A stretch of DNA of 64,000 nucleotides from Bipolaris cookei (Eukaryota; Ascomycota; Dothideomycetes; Pleosporales; Pleosporaceae), in the NCBI GenBank assembly GCA_002286855.1, contig NRSV01000024.1, positions 124,001 to 188,000 of the forward strand. The letters are read 5' to 3'. Below the pieces are notes generated by a model. The model was not told the DNA's origin. It did no database searches and was given only the letters and a program-made list of their open reading frames with translations. The position numbers were made by a program, and so were the translations under genes. Positions 42,221 to 53,200 of this stretch are shown in pieces. Position 1 is the stretch's first letter; every line of letters begins with the position of its first letter.

Positions 42221-42221
42221 C

Positions 42222-43925
42222 TTTAACCACAACAGGCTAGGAAAACTAGCCAATATCGACCACAGTCTATCTCCCTTTGCTATTAGAAAACTATATCTAG
42301 CATGCGTTACTAGCATTGCAGACTATGGGTCGCCAATCTACTGGCGCAACCAGAGCTATATAAAAGATCAACTTCAACTGCTACACAACGCGGCTTGTAA
42401 AAAGGTACTAGGAATGTTCAAAACAGCTCCAGCTATCTCCAACAAGTATTGAAGCTAGCTTGCCGTCACCCGCGATACGGCTAAGCCAAACGAATCGAAA
42501 ATACGCTCTACGAGCTATACAACTAGCTCCAACCCATCCAATTACAAAAGCTATTGCAAGGCTACAAAAAGCAAATCTTCGGCTATCTAAACAGCCAAAG
42601 AAAATCAGACAACTACAAGCTATTACGAGCTCCATCCCATCTACCCAAGAGATAGAAAAGATCATCCCATATAAGTTCAGACCATGGGATTCTCTCAACT
42701 ACAATATCTCGATATCAAAGAAATCCAAAGAAGAAGAAACAGCCACGCACAAAGAGTATATTTAAACGATAGAGGATAACTCGATAGTAATCTACTCAGA
42801 CGCCTCTAAAACTGAAGACGGAGATGGGATAGGAGTAGGCCTGGCTGTCTACAACCCAAAACAAGAAGAAATCTATACAGAAACAAAGAATATAGGCGAG
42901 AAACAACTCGTCTATAATAGAGAGCTTGAAGGTATCACAATAGCCCTCGAATACGCTGCTAAAACAGCCCAAAAAGACCAAAATATCCACATCTACGCTA
43001 ACAACCAAGCTGCTATCTATAGGCTTCAGAGTCTATCAGATAAGCCTGGCCAGCAGTGGGTAATTCGGTGCCAAAAAGCAGCCAAAGCTATCCTAAACAG
43101 AAAAGCAAAGATCTTCTTAAAATGGGCTCCCGGCCACACAGATATAGAAGGAGACCAAAAGGCAGATTACTTAGCAAAGGAGGTCACAAAACAAACACCA
43201 AAAAGATCAGAAACAAGCCTAGCCTTCCTAGGCACCAAGATCAAACTCCTCCAACGAGCTAGCAAAGTGGAAGAGTGGAGAAAGTACAGGGAAACAGCAA
43301 GAGAAAAGAAGACTAGCTACGGAGCTATCTTCAACCTAGAGCTTAAAAACTAACTAGCAATCCTAAGAGGCACGAAAAGAAATATTTCAAGCTCCTTCTA
43401 TTCGCTTAAGATAGGACACGGATACTTTAACTCCTACCTAAAGAGAGTAAAAAGAAGAGAAACAGATCTTTGCAACTATAGGAGACCACAAACAGCAGAG
43501 CATCTACTTCTATACTGCGGCTTCTACACCGCAGAAAGAAACCAGCTTAAAAAGACTCTAGGCCAAAAAATGCTAAAATCCCACTACTACTCCACACTAC
43601 GAGCGGTATAGAAGCTACTTTAGTTTTTATTACTAGTGTCGGAATCAATTAGGACTCGAACGAGTCCTACTGATAAGTGAAACTGATTGGTTGACACGAG
43701 CAGTCGCAGGGACGTCGTTGTCCCCGCTGCTTACCGGATCGTGCGTCTGCATCCGTGCGCGCAGACGCTGTAAGTACTGGACACGATAGCACATACAGAC
43801 AATCAATCCGCTTCCTCGCCATAGTATTACAGCTGCAAGTTGATTCACCCCGTGATCCCTTTATCGTGCCAACAACTAGCACGAGGATAGGAACAAGAAA
43901 GTGGCACCTAGGCCAAGAGGACTAG
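42222..43925 (+). mobile_element. LINE fragment: end of reverse transcriptase, RNase H and C-terminus, with solo LTR inside
   Basis: Starts within the RT thumb region (IRKLYLACVTSIADYGSPIY near 42285), shifts near 42440, then RNase H from about 42780 (IVIYSDASKTEDGDG, YNRELEGITIALEYA, KWAPGHTDIEGDQKADYLA). In-frame stops occur at 42763, 43351 and 43606. The reading frame is interrupted by a 238-bp solo LTR and resumes at 43875 as STRIGTRKWHLGQED before its stop at 43923. It is clearly a different element from the LINE at 14576. 5' truncation is normal for LINEs. Confidence 0.85.
43637..43874 (+). repeat. Solo LTR, 238 bp, copy 1
   Basis: Begins TGTCGGAATCA and ends CGTGCCAACA; perfect 5-bp target duplication actag at 43632-43636 and 43875-43879. 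Contains the short palindrome gactcgaacgagtc. Copy 2, also 238 bp, lies inverted at 59150-59387. No internal retrotransposon region remains, so it arose by LTR-LTR recombination. Confidence 0.95.
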
Positions 43926-44165
43926 AAAAGAAAAAAAAGAAAACAAGAAAAATAACAACAAAAGAAAAAACATAGAGAGAAACAACTTTGCTTTTATTAG
44001 TACCATTTCCTTTCCCCTAAAAGAGTTCGCTGGAAGGCAGCCTAGCTGCCCTACATCTCTCCCTGTAACCAAACTGCTTTTCAGCACGAGGCATCTAGAA
44101 AACTAGTAATAGCTTAACTAGATAAAGGCCGAAGCACCATAGTCACGCAATACAGCGCAAAGTAC

Positions 44166-44250
44166 CAAATTGTAAATAAGCAGATAGAACGGCCTCCGGC
44201 CAAAGTCCTACATAGCCAATGGCTGATACAGGACTATAATGGAATAATAA
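44166..44250 (+). repeat. Short dispersed repeat, copy 2
   Basis: Partner of 21411-21492 (shared core caaagtcctacatagcca). It lies between the LINE fragment's 3' region and a pogo remnant, and could be the 3' end of that LINE. Confidence 0.55.
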
Positions 44251-45112
44251 TAACCACAACAGGCCAAGCTTATTGTTGGTTCAGCCATTCTCTGATAATG
44301 AGAGCTTCCAATCGTATGGTATATCTGCTTCTTCGTACCAAATAGAGATACGGATGCGTCCTTTGTAGATAATAAATGGCGGGGTAGCATATCCAGCAGC
44401 GCAGATACTCTGAATGACTGTAACCTACTCGCAATTACCTGGCTGAGCAATTGTAGGTCTCGTACGACGTTCTGAACCTGTGACTACCTTCATTGAGCCA
44501 ATTACACCCATCTGAAACCCAGTCTCGTGAAAGTTATGGATATCGTCTGGGAGTATCCCATACTTCTCAATCGTCTCTTTTACGAGCTAAAACTACGCGT
44601 TAATAATCTCTGGGTCCCCTTGGAGTACTCTCTGGCGGTCTTTTGCTCGATTGAAAGCCATCTTAAGCTCTTCCATACGCGATACGAATCGCTCTGCCCA
44701 GTTCTTGCCAGCAGGTGTCACACCTCGTATAGCTAATAGTTTATCTGCTATAGCTGATACTTCACAAAGTCAGGGGGCAAATCCACGGGCGTTAAGGTCA
44801 AGCATGTATCGTAAGATCGTTTGCTATTCAGTTCTAGTAAGCTTAAACCAGTTTGGGGTTGCTTAAGGCTGAAAAGTGATTTTCTTAAGCCGATCAGAAA
44901 GCTGCTAATATGGTACGTTGTAGGCAGTAGCAGCGCGTCGTACGGTCTTAAATACCGTAAAGAATAGGCATGGAGAGCAAGAGTAAGTCTACCTTCTCGC
45001 TAAGTTGATATATCTTCGCGTGGCTGGGACATTATACTTTGTAGATGGTGTTCGTGTTGCCAAGAAAAAGTGTCCGGTTCGGTGGTGTGTCCGGCTCGGT
45101 GGTGCTTCACAT
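44251..45112 (-). pseudogene. Pogo-type transposon half: end sequence and transposase N-terminal part
   Basis: The right end reads, complemented, ATGTGAAGCACCACC next to TA (45113-45114), with TGTCCGG at 45071 and 45088, 17 bases apart. The minus-strand reading from about 45030 is MSQPREDISTLA, then a worn HTH part, KDRQRVLQGDPEIINA, PDDIHNFHETGFQMGV (core start) and VVTGSERRTRPTIAQPGN, with several TGG/CAG-derived stops. It ends near 44251 with the catalytic C-terminal half missing. Confidence 0.8.
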
Positions 45113-45114
45113 TA

Positions 45115-45413
45115 AAGTTAATTTTATATCATGTGAGTATTCACAATGAATAGCAGGGAAAGTGATGCGGCTAACGAGAAGAGAAGAGAAGAGAAGAGAA
45201 GAAAAGGGCCGACACGTGGGCATGACGACAAGTGGTGGTGGCCTCGTGGATTCAATGACGGTGATGACCGGAGTGGAGTGGTAGTGGTAGTTGTGGAGAG
45301 AAGGACAAAGAAAGAAAGCAGAGCGCCAAGGCCAACGGGACGGGACCATTTTGGAACGAAGCAGCCTCAGCCGTCGTGGCTACGGCGTCGGCCTCTCCCA
45401 CAGCCCTCGCGTC
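45115..45413. promoter_or_regulatory. Upstream region of the Spp1-like gene with (AGAAG)n
   Basis: 300 bases between the transposon end and the chosen start. It holds a short pentanucleotide repeat, (gaaga)n, at about 45176-45203. The reading frame is open upstream to 45291 with an ATG, but that part is purine-rich UTR-like sequence. Confidence 0.45.
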
Positions 45414-47345
45414 ATGACTGCTTTGGCCGCCATGAGCAGCATCGATTCTCTCCTCAATCACGACGCCCGTCCCGACCGCCGCCCATCGCTCGCCCATTGC
45501 GCCGACATGACGACGACAAGCACGACGACAAGCACATCACCATCACAAACACAAACGCCAAACACCATGACGACAACCACGACCGACGATGCCACCGACG
45601 CCCTCACCACGCTGGCGACCCTGGGCAATGGGCAGCAGTATCCCCCCGCCCATACAGAGCTCGCCGCCCTGCAAGACCAAGTGCACGACGCGACTCCAAC
45701 GGCGGCAATGCCTTCACCCCAGCCTTCGATCAAGCATGAGCCCTCGGGCACGCCGCGTGAAAATACGCCGGCAGCAGGCCCGGCGCACCCAGACCGACAG
45801 GCCTCTGTTCCGGGCGAGGACGTCGACTCGGATGCCCTTAAGGCGCTCGAGATTGCGAAGCAGAGCGATCTGGGGCTGCGCAGAAGAAACCAGATGAGCG
45901 CCGACGGCCTCCAGTCGCCCGTGGAGCCCAACAAGCCTACCCCGGCTTCCGCCAAGAAGCGACCAGCTCCCGCCTCCGCCTCCGCCGTCAGGAAAAAGGG
46001 CACGGCAAAGACATCAAAGCCAAACAAGAAGCGCAAGGTCGAGACCGACGATGGCGCCACGCGCTCCGTCACGCCCACTGCCCGTGTCCCAAAACCCCCT
46101 CCCCGCGGCTTCAAGAGAAGCTCCCATGCCGGCACCCCAGCCCTCGAGTCCTCGCCCGCCCCCGACAACTCGTCGCAGGCTCACGGCTCCGACGACGACG
46201 AGTCCTCCGAAGACCACAATCTGTACTGTCTCTGCAAGAAGCCCGACAACCACCGATGGATGATTGGCTGTGACGGTGGCTGTGACGACTGGTTCCATGG
46301 TGACTGCGTCAACATGAAGCAGGCCGACGAAGAGCTGGTCGACAGATTCATTTGCCCACTATGTGAAGAAAATGGAAGGGGACATACCACATGGAAGCCC
46401 ATGTGCAGGCGGGACGAGTGCCGTAAACCTGCGCGTCTCACAAAGGGCAAGGAAAGTAAGTACTGCTCCGACGACTGCGGACTCCTCTTCATGTCGGAAC
46501 AATTGCAGCGGACAGCCGGTGCAAAAGGCGCAAATGGGGCAAGGGAAAAACAAAAGAAGAAAAAGAAGACAGCAGACGGCGAGCCCATTGATGAAGAAGA
46601 GCCGACTCCTCTTGGCGGCACCTTGCGAGCCAAAGACCTCAAGGCCCTCGTCGACGCGTCCCCCAACATCCAAGCCTTTAAGAACCTAGGAACCGGTGTC
46701 CTCACCCCTCCACAAACCGCATCCCCCTTGCGTTCGAATTTCCCTTCTAATGGCGAGGACCTTGCCCTGACCGCCGCCGAAACCGACCGCCTAACCGCTC
46801 TACACAAGGAAAAGGTCCAGCTCAAGGATAGACTCGAAGTGCTCAAGGACCGAGAGAAATTTGTCAGCATGGCAAAAGAGCAGGCCGTCCGTCTCGCCGA
46901 CCGGGAAAAGATCAAGATCAAAGACTTTTGCGGCTACGACTCGCGACTAAGCTGGTCCGACGCAGAGTTCCTCCTCTGGCGCAACAGCAAGCACGGCCGT
47001 GCAGTCTTCCAATACTCAACCCTCTCCCCCACCGACGAGCAAGTATCCTCAATACCAGATGCAAACGGCGTTGGCACAATGGAAATCGAGATCAAAGAAA
47101 CAGCATGTCTGAAGAAGCGCTGTCAAAAGCATCCCCAGTGGCAAAAGCTCAATCTCCAAGATGCGCGGTTTGAAGAGCTGGAAGTAGTAGAAGCAATCAA
47201 GGAGTGCGAAAAGGACGAGCAATCCGTGCGTGAGCGCGCGCGACGGAGGGGAGCAAAAGATGGCCTGGCGAAGGAACTGGCTGGCGGTGACATGTCGCAA
47301 GTAGCCCGGAATCGAGAGGGTTGGGTGGAGACGGTCAAGACGTGA
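45414..47345 (+). CDS. Spp1-like PHD-finger subunit of the Set1/COMPASS complex
   Basis: Single exon, 643 residues from MTALAAMSS (a second possible start is the Met at residue 7; an in-frame ATG at 45291 would add 41 residues). Residues 1-265 are low-complexity and Ser/Thr/Pro-rich with a basic nuclear-localisation-like patch, KPNKKRKVE (202-210). The PHD finger spans 270-318 (YCLCKKP, MIGCDGGCDDWFHGDC, FICPLC) with all zinc ligands; it is followed by a second Cys-rich segment (CRRDECRKPARLTKGKESKYCSDDC) and a long helical C-terminal region (about 480-640) typical of Spp1/CFP1-like proteins. Spp1 reads H3K4me3 and supports H3K4 methylation by Set1. It is undamaged between two transposon blocks. 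Confidence 0.88.
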   Translation: MTALAAMSSIDSLLNHDARPDRRPSLAHCADMTTTSTTTSTSPSQTQTPNTMTTTTTDDATDALTTLATLGNGQQYPPAHTELAALQDQVHDATPTAAMPSPQPSIKHEPSGTPRENTPAAGPAHPDRQASVPGEDVDSDALKALEIAKQSDLGLRRRNQMSADGLQSPVEPNKPTPASAKKRPAPASASAVRKKGTAKTSKPNKKRKVETDDGATRSVTPTARVPKPPPRGFKRSSHAGTPALESSPAPDNSSQAHGSDDDESSEDHNLYCLCKKPDNHRWMIGCDGGCDDWFHGDCVNMKQADEELVDRFICPLCEENGRGHTTWKPMCRRDECRKPARLTKGKESKYCSDDCGLLFMSEQLQRTAGAKGANGAREKQKKKKKTADGEPIDEEEPTPLGGTLRAKDLKALVDASPNIQAFKNLGTGVLTPPQTASPLRSNFPSNGEDLALTAAETDRLTALHKEKVQLKDRLEVLKDREKFVSMAKEQAVRLADREKIKIKDFCGYDSRLSWSDAEFLLWRNSKHGRAVFQYSTLSPTDEQVSSIPDANGVGTMEIEIKETACLKKRCQKHPQWQKLNLQDARFEELEVVEAIKECEKDEQSVRERARRRGAKDGLAKELAGGDMSQVARNREGWVETVKT

Positions 47346-47564
47346 CCTGGTTTGAGCGTGGGTGTGGGTGTGGGTTTTGCATAAAAGTAATCAAAAGTGA
47401 ATGTGTAGACATGGAAATATTGATATCCTGGCTTTGGCCGTTTGAACAAGAATTATAAACACACAACTGTTCTTCCCTTGTTTACTTGCAAGAATAGGTA
47501 TATACTCGAGAGTGTACAAGTCAGTATAACTATGTCGATTAGGACATTTGTGGGAATTGTCCTA

Positions 47565-49644
47565 CAGTGCCCGTGCGCCAGATGATCATCTTCGCCAGTT
47601 GAGCACCCCCACCACAACAACTCAACTTCAACGCATCATAACTCAACCAATATGAATTCTATTCAAGAAGCGATTAGAGAAATCGAATTGCGCGAATCAG
47701 GAGATGAATTTTAGTACCAAAAATTGCTGAAAAAGTATGGTGTAGGACGCATGACACTGATGAGACGTCAGAAGGGCGAAACCGAGGCCTATGACATATG
47801 CAACCTCTCCCTCCATCCACAACACAAATCCGAGCTTATACAGTACATACAGACGCTTACTGAGCGACTTCTGCCATCTAAAAGATTAATGATACAACGC
47901 TTTGCTTCATCTCTGGCTGGAAAAGAGGTTTCGGATAGCTGGGTTTCCCGGTTCCTCCACCGGCATCCAAACCATCTCATCTTTACCTACAGCAAGGAGA
48001 TGAGCAAACAACGGAACAAAGCTGATTCAGGGGCCGATTACAGCTTGTATTTCAAGCCTCTCCTTGATAAGATAGGTGAGTACAACCTCTCGCCGACCAG
48101 TATATTTAATATAGATGAAAAGGGGTTTCAACTTGGAAGGATTGGCGGAACGAAGCGTATCTTCTCCAAAGCATTCTATGGTAAAAATGGGGCACTCCAA
48201 GCGCTTGAGGATGGCTTAATTGAGTGGATAACTGTGCTGGCTTGTATTTGTTCGAATGGCTCAGTTCTGAGTTCTTCACTCATATTTAAGGGAGCTAATG
48301 TAGCTGTTCAATCAAGCTGGGCGGATGCTATAAAAGCAGGAACGCACTCAGTCTATACTATCTCATCTCCCTCCGGCTGGAGCAACAATGATATAGGGTT
48401 AGCTTGCCTCAAGGAGGTGTTTGAGAGAGACCAGACGGCATGCTTCAACCAGGTATCGATTACTACTCCTTGACGGCCATGGATCCCACGTTACTACGGA
48501 CTTTATCAATTACTGCAACGACAACAAGATCCTGTTGGCTGTATACCCCCCTCATGCTACCCATACGCTTCAACCCCTTGACGTTGTGATGTTTAAACCT
48601 CTCTCAAACGCTTACTCAACTGAGTTGGCTGAATACCTTCAAGACAGCCAGGGGTAACTCAATATATCTAAAGAAGACTTCTTCCCGCTCTTCTGGAGGG
48701 TCTGGACTAAGAAGTTCAAACCTCTACTCATCAAGAGGTTCTTTGAAGCAACTGGTATACACCCACCCAACCCAGAGGTTGTACTCAAGAAGTTTGCTAA
48801 GGAGGCATCAGATTCAGAAGAAATTTCAACCTCTATACTCTCCGGGGAGGATTGGCTCAAGCTCAAGTCAATTGTACGCCATACAGTGAAGGATCAAAGC
48901 AATAAGGACGTCAAGAAGCTTCAACGAAGTTTGCACCACATCGCAGCTCAAAATACACTCCTCTGTAGAGAGATCAGGGGTCTCAGAAACTCCCTAGACA
49001 TTAAGAAGAGACGGGATAACAAGTCCTACACCCTACAGCTTGAAAGCAATCAGGAGTATCACGGGGGAGCAGTTTTCTGATCACCCAAGCGTGTACAACA
49101 AGCTCGGGATGATGAGGTATCACGACAACAACAGCTTCAAAAAGCCGAGATAGCTGAGATGAAGGAGAAAGCTCGCCTCTGCAAGCTTCAATTACTCAAG
49201 GAGAAGCGTGTTGAGCGGGAGAGACGTTAGGAGGTGCGGAGGTGCGGAGGTGGTTGCAAAGCTGGTCGAGAAACAACACCAAAAGACCCTCCGCGACACT
49301 AAAAAAGCTATACAATTGTCCCAAAAGTGTAACTGCAAAGCTTCACAGCCTCATAAACCAGATACAAAGCGTCGAAAGCGTGTTGGTGATGCTACAGCTG
49401 TGGTAGGGGTTGCAAGCGTTGCACCAGCTACCCTAGCGCGTAGTCGCCGTTCACGGCCACTCCAGCCTCCAAAAAAAGAATATTCTGAATAAGCCAAAAG
49501 TCTCCTAGGCCTGTGTTTAGTATAAATTTAGTTTTGCGCAATTTTATCACGATTTTTGGTGGCTCTACAGCTTCATCTTTTTGAATATATTGAGTTGTCG
49601 GGGTGCTCAACTGGCGAAGATGATCATCTGGCGCACGGGCACTG
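47565..49644 (+). mobile_element. Pogo-type transposon with 45-bp near-perfect inverted repeats
   Basis: 2080 bp, TA at 47563-47564 and 49645-49646. The first 45 bases (starting CAGTGCCCGTGCGCCAG) are repeated inverted at the right end without a visible mismatch. CGCCAG occurs at 47576 and 47593, a 17-base step, mirrored at the other end. The transposase inside is worn (next entry), so the ends are better kept than the gene. Confidence 0.95.
47652..49492 (+). pseudogene. Pogo-type DDE transposase of the coiled-coil class, near-complete with few stops
   Basis: Starts MNSIQEAIREIELRESG, has one TAG at 47713, then is open from 47724 to 48473: HTH KKYGVGRMTLMRRQKG, SDSWVSRFLHRHPNHL and NIDEKGFQLGRIGGTKR. 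A shift near 48450 precedes LLLDGHGSHVTTDFINY and HTLQPLDVVMFKPL. The C-terminal part has a stop at 48655 (and 49078), the GGAVF(stop)SPKRVQQAR motif and a basic tail ending at 49492. Only a handful of lesions separate it from an open gene. Confidence 0.9.
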
Positions 49645-49646
49645 TA

Positions 49647-49695
49647 GTTGTTCCAAGTACAGACGTTAACTCTCTACTAGACTATCCAATAACGA

Positions 49696-49730
<35 letters not shown>

Positions 49731-50223
49731 AAAGTAAAATAGACACGGGTGTTACAACTGCAAGTATACAATAGTAAGGAAAAAGGGGTATCTCAATAGC
49801 TACAAAAGGAAAAGCCAGCAAAACTGGAAAATAAACCATGAAAACATCAATCGCTACAAGCTGTAGCACATTGACAACTAACACCCCTCATACAAAACCC
49901 ACCGTCCTTGCCCCATCCTCCATTGGCACGCCGTCGACCTTCTGCTTTGCATTCATCCCATCATCCATCTCACTTCCTACTCTTGTACTCTCCGATTTCC
50001 CGTCATCGTCAGGTAGAACGCAATTATTCCTCACTTCATGATCCCCACCCCCACGCTGCATAAGAAGAATATCCAGCATCTCTCGGTCCCCATGCTGATT
50101 CCGTTCCACAGTCGTCGTGGGTGCAGTACTCATCCTATTCACGCCGACTCGCCCCTTGCCCTCCATACTCTTGTTTGCTCCACCGTGGTGGCCCTCTGTC
50201 TTGGCCAACTCATCAGGATGCAT
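49647..50223. other. Gene-free stretch with (AGA)n repeat
   Basis: 3' region of the sterol glucosyltransferase gene. A purine repeat of aga/gaa units lies at about 49698-49734. No supported gene. Confidence 0.5.
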
Positions 50224-53200
50224 TTATCCCGGCTTATCGTTGGGCGCACGCGTATTAGCTCGTCCCTTGGACATCGATCGATGCGTGTCCCTTCTCGACA
50301 CTTCGGTGCTCTTGCGACCTACCCGCTGCCCATCTTTTTCGTCGCCCCGCCCCGTGAGCGAACCGACAAGGCCATTCTTGTGCCGATTCTTATCTTCCGC
50401 GATAATCTTCTGCAACGCGTTCCAACGCACACTGACCTTTTCTTCAATGCTTTCCTTCTTCTCGGCGCTTCCCTTCCTTGGTCGTTGAGCGGCCGTGCGC
50501 GATGTCGAAGTCAGCATCAACATTTCCTGCTGTCCTTCAGCAATGCGTGCACGGCGGAGGTAGCTGGTCGGCTGATAGCGCTTCATGTATTCGGCATCTA
50601 GTCCCTTCATCATGTATGCCATCGGTCCGAGCAAGGCTGCAATATCTTTGAGAACAAAGCCGCCAACTCCAAAGCCTACACCTCGCAAGGCACCCATCAC
50701 TCCATTCTTTTTCGCCCCATTGTATGGCTGCATGACGAGACCCGAGACACCGTCCCTTACACCGTAAAGAAATTCGTCACGACCAGCGCGTGTCCCAGAA
50801 TGAAACCCAGTGACCCGAGGCGGACGGCGGACCGTCTCATCGCCATATAAGCGTGGTGCGTTATGGAAACCTTGAGTAATTGCAAGTGTCACCTCCATCG
50901 GGAAGCGAGCAATGGCATGTCCAGTCTTTCTGAAGCCAAAAGCAGCCTCGCGTCCAAGTTCATCAGCCAGGTCTTCGCTAGGCTCGGAAATCTTCGAAAG
51001 GGTTGTTTCATTGCGGGTAGGCTGCGGTCTGCCACCGTTTTGTTGATTTTTCACATCATGCTCGACTCGCTCAGAGGATCCAGCATTTACCTTTGCTTGT
51101 GCAGCTTTTTTGTGGTTGTTGCCTCTTTGTAGCCTACGCTTCTTCTCCTTGATTTTCTCTCTCTTTCTAATGCTCTTACCAATTTCAACAGGCATACCGC
51201 CGACACCGGCGGCAGCATCCGAGAAAGAACTCATGAGACTGCCCCAGACTCCAGTAATGGGCTCGCCAGGTCCACCAAAGTCGTTCCATTCGTAATGACG
51301 AACGAGACGTAGCTCACTCCATTTGAGCTTCTTTTTCTCAATCAGTATCTCAGCAGCCAATGCAGATAGCTTTACGTGCGTGTTCTTAATCTTCCAGACA
51401 GCAGCGCGGTTATCGAGAAAGTCACATCGCATACTTCCCTCCCCTGAAAGCGGCAACGACCGATGGAATGAGCGCACAGCGTTAAGCGCACCATCACCCT
51501 CTTTGGCGATGCTGTCAGCAATATTCTTGACATTTTCCTTGGCTTCATCCGTGAGGCACTGCTTGATACCCTCGGCCAAATGCTCGGGTGTGAGTTTCTT
51601 GTAGGGTATACATTCGTGCGCCCCTGCCTTTGCTTTGCTGACCATTGCACCCCAAAAAGGCTGGTCACCAAAGAATGGAACAATCATAGTTGGTATCCCA
51701 CACTTGAGACCAATGGCTGTAGTTCCCGCTCCACCGTGATGCACGACAGCACTGCAGCGAGGGAAGAGCCAGTCATGAGGGGTATTCTCAAGCATAAAGA
51801 CGTTGTCTGGACAGTCAGCATTTGAACCGAAGCCACCCCAGCCCTTGGACACCAGAGCACGACAGCCGACTTGCTTGACGGCCTCGAAAATTAACTCGGT
51901 GAATGCGTCCGGATCATCGACAACAATCGAGCCGAACCCAATGTATACGGGGGGAAGACCATCGTCTAGAAACCTTTGCAGCTCGGCCGGCGGCGTGAAT
52001 GATGACGCAAGGTCGAGGAATACAAAACCAGAAATGTCAATTTCTGGACCCCAATCCTTCGGCTTTGGTATAAGATTTGGAGACCACATGTACGTGTATG
52101 GGACCTTGAGTCGATACAGTTGGCCTGGCGCCCATATTTTACTGACTTCCTCGAGATGCAGAATTTGAGTACGGAAGCGGTTGATAAGATCGCCTAGACC
52201 CTGCCACATCATCATCTCTACTAGCGGGTAAGAAATGAAGTTGCTATAAGTCGCTTCGACATTACTGGATTTGATGTTTGCGAGCGGATGAGGAAACTGG
52301 CTCGTAGGTGTGTATGGGAAACTTTGGCACATCAACGGCAATCTTTGCGCATGGGCTCTGGTACTTACGTGAACATCATGTGAAGTGGAATACCCAACTT
52401 TTCAGCAATGTGCTGCGGTGCAATGCTGGGAGGGTTGGCAATAATGGCATCGGCAACAAAAGGAGCTCTGTCACCCACTGTAGGAGGTTAGTTCAAGAAA
52501 GACCAAAGACCCCTGGCGTTATTTTACGAGACACAATTGATCATTGATTCCATTTCCTCGCGAGGGGTTCGCAAGTGAAATAGACATGACTTACTCATCT
52601 TTGCATTGGTCGTGTCAGTCTCATCATCTGTTGCATTGATGCATGCACGCCACATGCCCTGGAACATTTCGTACATCTGCGCTCTCCTGCGGCCAATCTC
52701 GCCCTCTTTTATCGTCTCAATGTTGGGTATAAGACCTGGGTTCTTGACCATGAAAGCCATCAACTCTGCTGGGTTGCCGCCAACCGAGAAGAACTCCAGC
52801 CCCGAGTCTTTTTCAACAAAGTCCCTGAACGCAGGATGCGTGGCCAGACGAACCCGATGTCCATAATCCTCTTTGAGAATCTTGCCTATCCGAATGAAGG
52901 GCTGAATGTCTCCACGCGATCCGATAATGATAATAACAATGTTAAGCTTCACTCGCCTTGCAGGATTGTGCTCCATCTCGTCATCTTCCGGGGCAACCTT
53001 AGTGGCATCTATGTCGTTGTAGGATTCTGGCCCGTGGTCGTCGTCGTTGCCATGTTTCTTTACAATAGTCCCCAGAGCTTTTGCAATGTATCCGCTACCC
53101 AGGTTCTTTTCGAGAATGCTTAGTTTCAGTCGCCCGTCTGCTCTTGAAACCCTAGCCTTTGTATTGAAGTGTTCGTTGGCAATTCGGAGTCGGGAGAAGG

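Noticed and set aside
45458..46921. Antisense frames of 236 and 246 codons over the Spp1-like gene
   Set aside because: Mirror frames of a GC-rich coding region; the plus-strand PHD finger settles the strand.
50038..50601. 187-codon plus-strand frame at the end of the sterol glucosyltransferase gene
   Set aside because: Antisense to the basic C-terminal tail; no domain or start context.
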